From NCBI GenBank assembly GCA_026770615.1, contig MU631465.1:14444-28341 (forward strand): DNA of 13,898 bases. Reading direction: 5' to 3'. A program made the position numbers and the translations under genes. This document shows positions 6,526 through 13,898 of the stretch, one piece after another. Numbering within the stretch: the first letter of the stretch is position 1; each line of letters starts with the position of its first letter. The notes under the pieces are model-generated. The model was given only the letters and a program-made list of their open reading frames with translations. It searched no databases and had not been told where the DNA came from. This stretch comes from Pavlovales sp. CCMP2436 (lineage: Eukaryota; Haptophyta; Pavlovophyceae; Pavlovales).

Positions 6526-9204
6526 TCAGGAGCCCGCGTTGTCGTCGAGCTCGTAGTCGTTCAGCTCGGCAGCCTTGGCCAGCGGCATGCCCGCGTCCTC
6601 TAGCTTGCACCCCGCGCCGGCCATTGTCATGCCGCAGCTCAGTGGTTGCGGCTGCGGCGGCGTTGCGCTGCCGAAGAGTGTTTCGAGGTCCGCGGCGGAC
6701 GGCCACGACCTCGGCATCCCCGCGCGCTGCGCCGCCAGCGCCTGCACGGCGAGCGCGCCGTCGCGCGCGCCGTCACGTGCGTCGCGCGCGTCGCGCTGCT
6801 CCGAGCTCTCGTTGCCGAGGCCTCCGCCGCTCGGGTCGCCGCCGCCGCCGCCGATCGCCTGCTGCCAGTTGCGGCCGCCGAAGAGCCCCGGGGGAGGGAG
6901 CAGCCCCGGCCAGAGCTGCGCCGCGGCGCCGCCGCCGCGCCCCGCCTGCTGCGCTGCCTGCTGCTGCTGCAGGTGCGCGAAGTGCGCCATCTGCGCCATC
7001 TGCGCCATCTGCGCGGCGAAGAGGCCCTGCTGCTGCGCGTCGTGCTGCTGCTGCCGCTGCTGCGCCCCCTGCCCCTGCGAGTGCGGTTGCTGCCCCACCT
7101 GCTCCAAGCCCCCAGCCGCGGCCCCGTGCATCGGCACGCCCTGCGCGTCCCGCCCGCCCCGCCCGTCGCAGAGCATGCGTGAGATGCTCGCGCCCGCGTC
7201 GCCTCCTGCTTGCGCGAGTGAAGCGCGGAGCCCCCCGTCGCCGTCGTGCCCATCCGCGCCCATCAGCGCGCCCGGGTGCGCGTAGGCGTTAGGGCCGAGC
7301 AGCATATTGGAGTAGGGCAGGTTGGAGCAGAAGGGGTTGCACATGGCCGCGGCGAGCTGCGACATGTGCTGCCCCATCCCCAGCTGGCCCTGGCCCGCCG
7401 CCCCGTGCGAGTTGGTCGGCGCAGGTCGCGGCTTCTGCGTAGCGCTGGCGGCCTCGCGCTGCGAGACAGCGTTAGACATCGCGGGGCGCGCGGGGCGGCT
7501 CGAGCCGGTGGGGGAGGGCGGACGATCACTCTCCGCGGGGATGTTGGCCGAGCCCACGTACGAGGTCGTCTGCGACATGCCGTTCATCGCTTGGGAGCGC
7601 GCGCGCTTGCGGCCCATGCTCTCGCCACCGAGGAGCGAGGGGGAGACGGAGGGCTGCGCGTGCGAGTAGCCCTCCTTGAGTGCCTGCACCTCCTTGACGA
7701 GCTGCACGTTGCGCGCCTGACACACAGACGAGAGATGGCACACACGAGAGAAGATATGGGATATAAGAAAGACGCACCCAGCTCATGTAGGAAAGAAGGT
7801 ATATACTAATGATATATGATCTAAGATATGGGATATAAGAAAGACGCACCCAGCTCATGTAGGAAAGAAGGTATATACTAATGATATATGATCTAAGATA
7901 TGGGCCAGACCCCCCGCCCCACCCACCCAATTAATCTGAGATATTCACAAGAAGTGTGCGCTGCAAGCCGGGGGGGGGCGTTAAAAAAAGAGAAAAAAAA
8001 GTCGGGAGTGCGCTAAAAACAAAAACAAGAACAAAAATCACCTTGAGTGACTCGGAAACACACACAAAAAAAACACCTTGAGTGACTCGAGCTGTGGCAC
8101 CAACGCCTTGTTGAGCTTCTTGATCTCGCGGTTCTCGGCAGTCAGCTCGGCGCTGCGCTTCTCCAGGGCGGCGAGCTTCTCGCGCTGGCGCGCCGCCATC
8201 TTCCACGAGGCGTCGAGCCGCTCGCGTAACCGCTTCTCACTGCGCAGACGGGGAAGGAGGGGGGCGATGCGAGGGGCCGATGCGAGGGAGGGGGAGGCGG
8301 CGGGTCAGGCGAGCAGTGGAGGGCTGGGCTCTGGGCGTAGGCACGGGGGCGGGGATTGGGGGTATGAGGGGGGGGGATTGGGGGTATGGAGAGGGGGAGG
8401 TACAGAGGGGTGGGTATGGAAGGGGGGGGGGGATCAGGATATACTACAGGTATATACTAATGGAGAGGGGCACGCACACGAAGGAGTCGCCGGAGGTGCT
8501 TTCGTGTTCGATCAGCTTATGGATGCGCAGCGAAGAGGGGTTGGCGAAGCACTTGCCGCAGCCGGGCATGTGGCAGGCGAAGGCGTCCGACTGCTCGTGC
8601 AGCTTGAGGTGGTACTCGAGGTGCTTCTGGACCTACGCGCAGATCCGGCGAAGTTGAGTGGGCAGAGGAGAGAGAGGGTGAGTTGCGACATGCGCGCGGC
8701 CAGCCGCTGCCGCACAGGCGCGCGCACCTTGAAGGCCTTGTCGCAGTCGCCGTGCGGGCAGACGAAGGGGCGCTGGTTAGAGTGCGTGAGCAGGTGGCGC
8801 TTGAGCAGCGCGCGGTCGATGAAGGCCTTGCCGCAGCCCTCCTCTTCGCACCGCCACGGCTTCTCGCCCGTGTGGATGCGGTAGTGCCGCTCGAGCGCCC
8901 ACTTGGACGCGAACGTCTTGCCGCAGCCCTCCCAGGTGCAGGTGCGCGAGGGGTCGGGCGCACCGAGCAGGTTGCTCAGCCCAAGCGTGCGCTCGGTTGA
9001 TGCGCCGGGGTCCTGTGAGAAGTCCTGGCTGTACTCGGGCGGCACATCGAAGCCCTCCTCCTCACCCTCCATGATCGCCTGCATGAACTCTGTCGAGAGC
9101 ACGTCATCACCCAGCGGGTCCATCGTGGCCTGCAGCGACGGGCTGATGTTGGTTCCCCCGCCACCCGGGGCGGTGCGGCCCAACCCCGTGCAGACTCCGG
9201 CCAT
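6526..9204 (-). CDS. C2H2 zinc-finger / coiled-coil transcription factor, four exons, 661 aa
   Basis: Predicted sequence-specific nuclear regulator. The exons I infer are 9204-8728, 8632-8478, 8239-8077 and 7716-6526 (TGA at 6528-6526), totalling 1986 bp in one frame. The acidic N-terminus (about 40-65) is followed by four fingers of CX4CX12HX3-4H type at 89-111, 119-141, 149-171 and 179-202. Fingers 1 and 2 are joined by a canonical TGEKP linker. Finger 3 is split by the first intron, and splicing restores it exactly (CDKAFK|VQKHLEYHLKLH). Residues about 212-282 form a Leu/Glu/Lys-rich coiled coil running across the last intron (PQLESLK|ARNVQLVKEV). A basic GRKRARS stretch (about 300-306) could be a nuclear signal. 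The rest is Q-, G- and A-rich, including (MAQ)n. The ATG at 9204 is my choice because the frame above it (ATG at 9294) is AT-rich and not protein-like; the ATG at 9123 is also possible. I do not recognise an orthologue. Confidence 0.85.
7751..7904. repeat. 72-bp tandem repeat (2.1 copies) inside an intron
   Basis: Units start at 7751 and 7823 and look identical, with a partial third start (aagatatggg) at 7895, inside the last intron (8076-7717) of the zinc-finger gene. Each unit contains ggtatatactaatg. The same 14 bases occur at 8448-8461 in the preceding intron of this gene. The near-perfect copies suggest recent expansion. Confidence 0.9.
8039..8089 (-). repeat. Duplicated exon-end plus splice donor, 35 bp apart
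   Basis: The 16-mer caccttgagtgactcg (plus strand) occurs at 8074-8089 and 8039-8054. On the minus strand it reads cgagtcactcaag|gtg, that is the end of the third exon of the zinc-finger gene with its donor. The first copy keeps the frame into the next exon. The second adds 35 nt, shifts the frame and would disrupt the coiled coil. It is either a decoy or an alternative donor. Confidence 0.8.
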
Positions 9205-9294
9205 CTGCAGTCCAGCCTCAGCCTCAGCCAGTCGAGAGTTTTTCGAGCGGGGAAACCTGTGTTCTAATTTTTTGTTTGGTATGAAAGAATTCAT

Positions 9295-10111
9295 ATGAAC
9301 TTGTAGTTAATTTTTATCGGGCATCTTCTCATTCAATTACTGCAGCCCCGATTTGTGGTGCAATTGAAATTGGCGGGAGTGCGGTGTCACGCTCGCGCTG
9401 TGAAGCGGGGTCAGACCGGGGCCTGCGTGGTATGTCCCAGCGGTGTCCAACACCTTGTGACTTTTAAACTAACCAGCGAGAGTTGCTCATCTCAAGCTTC
9501 CGTGACGAGGTTACGACGGCGGCGAGTGACGATGATGTGGAAACTCAGCAATGTATTTTTTGTTCGTCAATGGTCAGCATGACACATGGTCCAGGCTTCT
9601 GCTTCTTTTTTTGCTTGGGTGGAAAAGGCGTGGAGGCAGGTACTAGTAGGTAGTTGGAGCACCAACACCGTGGTAGGTGATTCGTTCGGCAGGCAGCAGG
9701 CAAGGCAGCTAGCAAGGCGAGAGCCTCATCGACAGTTATCGACACACTGCGAAAATGCGGCGTGCGCCATCACAAAATCGGCGGAAAAGTCAGTTCGTTT
9801 GGTTGGACCGAATGCTCATCTCCCTGCTTGACTGATGAATGTTGGCCGGCTTGGCTCTGCACAGGCTGGCTTGCAACGCTCGGTCCCGTTCGGCACCTGT
9901 GAAGCCCCAACCATTGACCTGCGCGAGCTGTGGGTTGGCGGAGTTAGTTACTTAGCGTCGGGCTGACATTGCGCGGGCTGGCAGTATCCGTGCGCGTGGC
10001 TGGGCTGGCCGTGTTAGTTCGATTCCTAACACAGAGAAATCATATGTGTTAGGAGACAAGATTAATGTTTTAAATATAGTTACATGCTACTAACACAGAG
10101 TAGTCATATAT
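9295..10111. other. Intergenic mosaic upstream of the zinc-finger gene
   Basis: No gene is recognised. Visible items are a 17-mer tcgacagttatcgacac at 9729-9745 that also occurs at 5901-5917 in the tandem-repeat region; a 9-bp-stem hairpin (tcctaacac 10024-10032 with gtgttagga 10046-10054); and a diverged direct repeat of ctaacacagag..tcatat near 10027 and 10090. A promoter for the minus-strand zinc-finger gene should lie at the left end, but I see no clear core element. Confidence 0.4.
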
Positions 10112-10674
10112 TACTGATAGGGATTCAAGCTGGCGTCTGACTGTTCTGAATGTTGTGCTGGTCTGAGCGCTGCGTCGCCCATTGCCTGCTGCGTGCCTTA
10201 GTCGGCTGCGCTGGCTTGGGCGCCACCGCGCGTGCCGATGGATCTCCGGTAGTGTGCCCGGGCAAGGGCGTTTAGGGAGATGATCTGCTGGTTGCTGTTT
10301 GTCGTGTTCCCCCGCTGGGCAGCGATCGGGGCCAGCGCGCTCAAGCGCGCGAGCAGCAGCTGCGCATGGTCGCGTGCCGCGATCGTACCGATCGTGTCGA
10401 TGAGCTGCTTCTTGATGCGCGCCGCCACCTCCATCAGGCTCACGCCCATCAGCACGTACATCTTGCCGCCTCCCTGCGCCGCGATTTCTTTGACGAGCGA
10501 GTGCGTATCGGCGCTGACCTCACCAAAAGCGCCGATGACGATCCCGCGGATCGGCTTGACGGTGTTGAGCTTGGCCTCGATCGGGCCGATGCTGGCGTTC
10601 GGGCCGTTTAGGTGGGGGCCGGGAAGCATATACCATTCAGAACAGTCAGACGCCAGCTTGAATCCCTATCAGTA
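10112..10674. mobile_element. Segment bounded by a perfect 41-bp inverted repeat
   Basis: The 41 bp at 10112-10152 are the exact reverse complement of 10634-10674. They enclose about 480 bp that include a GC-rich minus-strand ORF. A third copy of the arm, extended to about 73 bp in the same orientation as the left arm, lies at 11103-11176 with a few differences; the left arm's match to it runs on to about 10190. TA-rich DNA adjoins both ends of the segment. This looks like a composite or foldback transposon, or a captured fragment between two inverted copies of one repeat. Confidence 0.7.
10198..10629 (-). pseudogene. Retroelement-like ORF fragment, 143 aa
   Basis: A GC-rich minus-strand frame sits inside the 41-bp inverted repeat. 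Its product contains VKPIRGIVIGAFGEVSADTH, then a helical stretch, and ends with LNALARAHYRRSIGTRGG. From memory, GAFGEVS-D-H type segments occur in the region after the reverse transcriptase domain of retroelement proteins of algae and other protists, so I suggest a C-terminal retroelement remnant. No catalytic motif of a reverse transcriptase is present (no YxDD), which would make it a non-autonomous fragment. The frame is intact over 143 codons. A short cellular gene of unknown function is the alternative. Confidence 0.35.
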
Positions 10675-10894
10675 TATATACATATATGTACTGCTCCGGC
10701 CGACATTGACTGTTCCACTTGATCTTATCAACTAGTTCTCAAGTTGCATTGTTATAAAGTTGAAACGGAATCAGCCGACACCGGGAGGCCAATGACGGCA
10801 ACTGCTGACTGCGAAAATGTGCCACGCTCATAGAGATGTTGAGTTTTGACCCATATTTATATTAAAGCGAATATATTAGTGTATGTATTGCGGC

Positions 10895-11099
10895 GGCCGC
10901 GGCGGACAGGGCACACGCACCTTAATGGACGTGAGCGTTGTGTGTGTGGGGGGGGAGGGGGGGGAACCTGTGGCAATTGCTACGAGTTCACCACCAACCT
11001 CACCTCTACCACCACCATCCTTGCTGCCAGGACCAACGTCTGACGTCGACTAAGTCAGTGAGTGAACAACACCTGTTAAACCATGCTGAGCCGCTATAT
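10895..11099 (+). repeat. Dispersed ~215-bp repeat, copy B
   Basis: This is the second full copy of the element at 6104-6319, in the same orientation and with the same ordered blocks and small indels, mainly in the G-run and before tggacgtgagc. Directly after its gccgctatat end begins the third copy of the 41-bp repeat arm (11103), so the two elements are adjacent or nested. Confidence 0.75.
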
Positions 11100-11102
11100 T
11101 TA

Positions 11103-11176
11103 TGATAGGAATTCAAGCTGGCGTCTGACTGTTCTAAATGTTGTGCTGGTCTGAGCGCTGCGTCGCCCTTTGCCTA
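11103..11176 (+). repeat. Third copy of the inverted-repeat arm, extended
   Basis: It matches 10117-10190 over about 74 bp with only a few differences (gg to ga, tgaatg to taaatg, cccatt to cccttt), in the same orientation. It shows that the repeat unit is longer than the 41-bp inverted part. Confidence 0.8.
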
Positions 11177-11667
11177 TCTATATATATTGCTCTGGCCACT
11201 GCGCGTTTCATCCAGCAAGTTGTATAACGTCTGTTGAACCATGCTGTGCCGCTAATAATAACAAATAAAGTCATTGATGATGGTTAAGCGCGAAAATGCA
11301 CTCCGCCATTCGAGATTTTTTTTCATTCTTTCCGCTATTGCTAACTTAATAACTACTTACCACGAAACGCGCTGGAGGAAAACAGGAGACACGTTCAAGC
11401 TGAAGGTAAAGTTCTAGTCGTAGTCTAAGATGAAATCGATCGACACCGGGAAGCCAACTGGCAAGCAGGAACTGTGGGGGCCTAGTTCGACCCATCCCGC
11501 GCCTTACCGCTCGCAGGCCGGCTCGGAATATATTATTGTGCGGTGGCGCCGGCCCGATGTGCAGACTCGGAGAACCTCGGCTGCGCGCGCGGCCAGCATG
11601 CGGTTAGGATGTGCGCTGCTGCCGCTCGCCTTGGCACTCGGCGCTGAGGGTTTGAATGTGGTTGGCT
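11177..11667. other. Repeat fragments and downstream flank of the synthetase gene
   Basis: A 29-bp fragment of the dispersed repeat (tgttgaaccatgctgtgccgct) lies at 11228-11256. cgacaccgggaagccaa at 11441-11457 matches 10776-10792 with one difference. The part nearest 11667 should be the 3' untranslated region of the synthetase gene. No other gene is supported. Confidence 0.45.
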
Positions 11668-11756
11668 CTAGGCTGCTGCCGGCTTCTCGTCCGCGGCGAC
11701 TGCATCTTCCTTGGGCTTCATCGCCGGGAAGAAGAGCACCTGCGGCGGCGGCGGGT

Positions 11757-11795
<39 letters not shown>

Positions 11796-13306
11796 ATGTG
11801 TGTTAGAACTTGCAGGTTGGGGGTGAGGTGTGGGTGGGTGCAGATCGTGGATGCTGACAGTGGGTGTAGCAACAGATTAGAAATATGGAGCGGCAGCGAC
11901 GGCACACCTCCTGCCCGCCTCCTGCCCAATGAGTTTGCTCTCATATCGTTTACATGATTGTGATGAGTAGTATTGGTACGAGTATGGATACAGTAATTAT
12001 TCATAGTATGAATCATAAGAATACAGGAGAACTACTGCTGCAAGTGGGGAGGCGCTAAAAGAACTACTACAAAAAAGAGTGACTGTGTTACCTCCTTGAG
12101 CACCGTCGTCACGTTTTCGACCATCTCACTCATACAGCAATAGCAGCCCCCCCCATAAAATGAATAAAATAAAAATACCTCCTTGATGTTCATCGAGTCG
12201 GTCAGCATCATGCACAAGCGATCGATGCCCAAACCCCAGCCGGCGGTGGGCGGCAAGCCGTACTCGAGCGACGTGCAGAAATCCTCGTCGATGTCCATCG
12301 CCTGTTAGTTAGTTAGTTAGTTAGTATTAGGATGAGAACAAATTTTCTGATTTTCGAAAAGTTCTTATTAGTTGTCGTTTAATCATACGAACAAAACAGT
12401 ATTATGCTTCAAGCACATCTCGCAGAGCCGTATGACAGAGGGACAGCCGTATGACAGAGGGACAGGCAGATCCCCGTAAGACATGGGAGGCACAGAAGGA
12501 AGCAGCGAAAACAACTTCCTGAAAAGACTTTCCAGAACTTCAAAGAGCCCCCCCCCCACCCCCCTCCCCAAAATAGAAAGATGAAGAGAAATAAGAAGCC
12601 TCTTCGCCGCCATCTACTTTTCTTGTTCTTGTTTTCATTTGTTATTGTTAGCAGTAGCAGTAGTAGTAGTAGCAGCAGTAGTAGTGGTAGCAGTAGTAGT
12701 AGTGGATGTGGTAGTAGTAGCAGTAGTAATGGAAGTGGTAGCAGTATTCGAAAGGCACCTCGTCGTCGAGTTTCTTGGCCGCCATCTGCTCGGTGAAGCG
12801 CTCGCGCTGCATCTTAGGGTCGTTGAGCTCGGTGTAGGCGTTGCATAGCTCCTTCGTGTTGACGAAGAGCTCGAAGCGCTGTCCGAAAAAAAAGAGCGAT
12901 AGTAGTCATATTTGTGTGAGTGCGGTATAGCATACAGATGCTAAAAAATTAAGGGGAAAACATGCTAACCAGCAAGGGGGCAGTCCCTAGAAGGAGGAGT
13001 AGGAGATGCATGTATTGTAGATAAATAATAGTATAATAATAAAAAATAGAATAGGGCTGCACACCTTGCAGCTTGTTTTCTTTTTAAAAGATCGGCCCGT
13101 CCGAATTAAATGAGAAGGAAACTTCAAATTAGACTGCACACCTCGGTGAGAAAGGGGTCGTCCCTGTGGTTCTTGGCGAGCGGCGACATGATGACGGGGT
13201 GGTCGGTGATGAAGGTGGGGTTGACGCACTCGGGTTCCAGGATCTCGCCCACCAGTTTGTCGAGGAGCTTGGCGGGCGTCGGCTGGTCTGGCTCGATACC
13301 GTGCTT
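11668..13306 (-). CDS. KARS: Lysyl-tRNA synthetase, class II, C-terminal exons (5' part missing)
   Basis: This enzyme charges tRNA-Lys with lysine using ATP. The exons I infer are 13306-13142, 12878-12759, 12301-12179 and 11739-11668 (TAG at 11670-11668), all phase 0, encoding the last 159 residues. They give, in order, the conserved [11 protein letters not shown] and [17 protein letters not shown] segments, then [20 protein letters not shown], then class II motif 3 ([17 protein letters not shown]) with LTDSMNIKE, and finally [11 protein letters not shown] with an Ala-rich end. This is the eukaryotic cytosolic/bacterial LysS-type arrangement, and motif 3 is intact including its GIDR arginine. 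Introns are 263, 457 and 439 bp. Motifs 1 and 2 and the anticodon-binding domain are not seen; the first acceptor (ccgagcag|AAG) follows an intron that appears to run past the window edge. A 33-nt in-frame candidate exon at 12125-12093 is excluded from this model. Confidence 0.9.
11757..11794. repeat. Run of 38 consecutive G (plus strand)
   Basis: The run lies in the last intron of the synthetase gene. In the transcript it is C38, ending 17 bases before the last exon (ccc-gccgccgccgcag|GTG). It may serve as the polypyrimidine tract of that acceptor. Homopolymers of this length are also prone to length error in sequencing. Confidence 0.9.
12093..12125 (-). other. Candidate 33-nt in-frame microexon in synthetase intron
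   Basis: On the minus strand, tgag|ATGGTCGAAAACGTGACG...CTCAAGGAG|gtaaca is bounded by AG and GT and is divisible by three. It is more GC-rich than the AT-rich and G-run intron around it. It would insert [11 protein letters not shown] between NIKE and VLFFPAMK, a position where lysyl-tRNA synthetases normally have no insertion. The upstream polypyrimidine tract is weak. Its end, tcaaggag|gta, is identical over 11 bases to the end of the preceding real exon with its donor. Confidence 0.3.
12302..12327 (-). promoter_or_regulatory. Tandem CTAAC branch-point-like array at a 3' splice site
   Basis: The minus strand reads atactaactaactaactaa up to ctaacag|GCGATGG, i.e. five overlapping CTAAC motifs ending at the acceptor of the motif-3 exon of the synthetase. 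The first gives TACTAAC, the consensus branch-point sequence of yeast introns. There is no conventional polypyrimidine tract between the array and the AG. Confidence 0.6.
12427..12464. repeat. 19-bp tandem repeat, two copies
   Basis: gccgtatgacagagggaca is repeated exactly at 12427-12445 and 12446-12464 inside the synthetase intron 12758-12302. Confidence 0.85.
12649..12746. repeat. Imperfect AGT/AGC trinucleotide microsatellite in intron
   Basis: About 100 bp of gta/gca-type triplets (agtagcagtagtag...) run to within a few bases of the donor at 12758 (minus strand). The plus-strand serine-rich frame they create is an artefact of the repeat. Confidence 0.85.
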
Positions 13307-13898
13307 CTGCTCGGGGGGAGGGGGAGGGGTTAAAGTTGGGGTTAGGACAGGGCCTGCTGATTTGCCTCGATGTCCCTGCTCGTGCAAGAAAGCCAAGGGG
13401 GGAAAGGGGGGGAAAGGGGGCGGGTTAGGAGGTTGGTGTTAGAGTCAGGGCTAAGGGAGGGCAGACGGCGTTTAACTTCAAGCTTTTTGCTGGTGAGCGT
13501 CTGAAGGGGTGTGCTTCGCATGGTTTGACCCGGTGGTCAGTGCCGCAGAGCGGCTCCAGAGGGGCGATGAGATATGCGTTGCGCGGAAGCGGCGAGGCCA
13601 CGCCAGTGACGGCAGGCAGCTCAGCCGCCCCGTTAGTTATAGGATGTGTGCGGTGCGGAGTGTGCGCCATCAGCGGCGCTCCGCATGCCCGCGTCGGCAG
13701 AGGGCTGGGGAGGCTAGTCCCCCGCCCGCCGACATCCAGTGGGTCAGAATCCCCCCCCTTCTCCCCCCTCCCCCCCCCCACACACCTTTCTTTCACAGCT
13801 TCAGGCACTGACGGGGGAGTTGGAGGGTACCGTTCATACCATCCATACAAAACACAAAACAAACTACGAAACAGCAGACCGCGGGATTGCTATCGGTG
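13307..13898. other. Probable long intron of the synthetase gene, G-rich in transcript
   Basis: No synthetase exon is recognised between the acceptor at 13307 and the window end. On the minus (transcript) strand, 13795-13747 contains several long G runs (for example ggtgtgtgggggggggaggg) able to form RNA G-quadruplexes. The stretch about 13480-13735 is not low-complexity and keeps an open plus-strand frame (13509-13811), which I do not recognise. Confidence 0.4.

Noticed and set aside
6441..7292. Long plus-strand frames (up to 283 codons) rich in Arg/Ala/Pro
   Set aside because: They are shadows of the Q/G/A-rich last exon of the zinc-finger gene in a GC-rich sequence.
8212..8239. bZIP basic region ahead of the coiled coil
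   Set aside because: The Asn-x7-Arg signature of bZIP proteins is missing. DNA binding is better explained by the four upstream zinc fingers.
10012..10031. T-arm-like gtgttag-ttcgattc-ctaacac as a tRNA remnant
   Set aside because: The loop is eight bases, and no A box, anticodon stem or acceptor stem is present around it.
12581..12796. Serine-rich plus-strand ORF and its valine-rich alternative frame
   Set aside because: It is the translation of an AGT/AGC microsatellite inside a synthetase intron.
13319..13349. Telomere-like ggggttaaagttggggttagga
   Set aside because: Only two or three irregular units are present, inside a gene intron. This is not a telomeric array.
13425..13862. Minus-strand 145-codon frame as an upstream synthetase exon
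   Set aside because: It contains none of the expected lysyl-tRNA synthetase segments that precede KHGIE, and it is made mostly of G-run translations.

Overview
The window looks like nuclear DNA of a GC-rich, intron-containing unicellular eukaryote. Evidence is three genes with small spliceosomal GT-AG introns (95 to about 460 bp), very GC-rich exons, AT-richer repeat-filled intergenic DNA, and a eukaryote-type lysyl-tRNA synthetase. A microalga or related protist (haptophyte- or ochrophyte-like) is my guess from composition and style; nothing in the window proves the lineage. I see no bacterial operon structure, CRISPR array or rRNA.

Layout. 1-1097: repeat-rich DNA with a tRNA-like (SINE-type) sequence and a small hairpin. 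1098-1697: a weak plus-strand ORF. 4387-1961 (minus): a four-exon R2R3 MYB transcription factor, reconstructed here as 698 aa with every splice junction in phase 0. 4388-6525: intergenic, holding a MITE-like foldback with direct repeats, two families of ~200-220 bp tandem duplications, a long palindrome and a dispersed ~215 bp repeat. 9204-6526 (minus): a four-exon transcription factor with four C2H2 fingers, a long leucine-rich coiled coil and a Q-rich tail, reconstructed as 661 aa. 9300-11660: a mosaic of repeats, including a 41-bp perfect inverted repeat that brackets a retroelement-like ORF fragment. 13306-11668 (minus): the last four recognisable exons of a class II lysyl-tRNA synthetase; the 5' part is not recognisable in the window.

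All three recognisable genes read on the minus strand. Two are probable nuclear transcription factors and the third is a translation enzyme. No shared pathway is evident, so I treat them as independent neighbours. I did not find a clearly new multi-gene system. The more unusual signals are in gene architecture and splicing: a zinc-finger/coiled-coil fusion, a repeated DDLLGF-type motif in the MYB tail, exon-end/donor sequences duplicated inside introns of two genes, a 38-base homopolymer at a 3' splice site, a possible 33-nt in-frame microexon in the synthetase, and a layered set of inverted and tandem repeats. All splice sites are read by eye from frame, homology and GT-AG rules.
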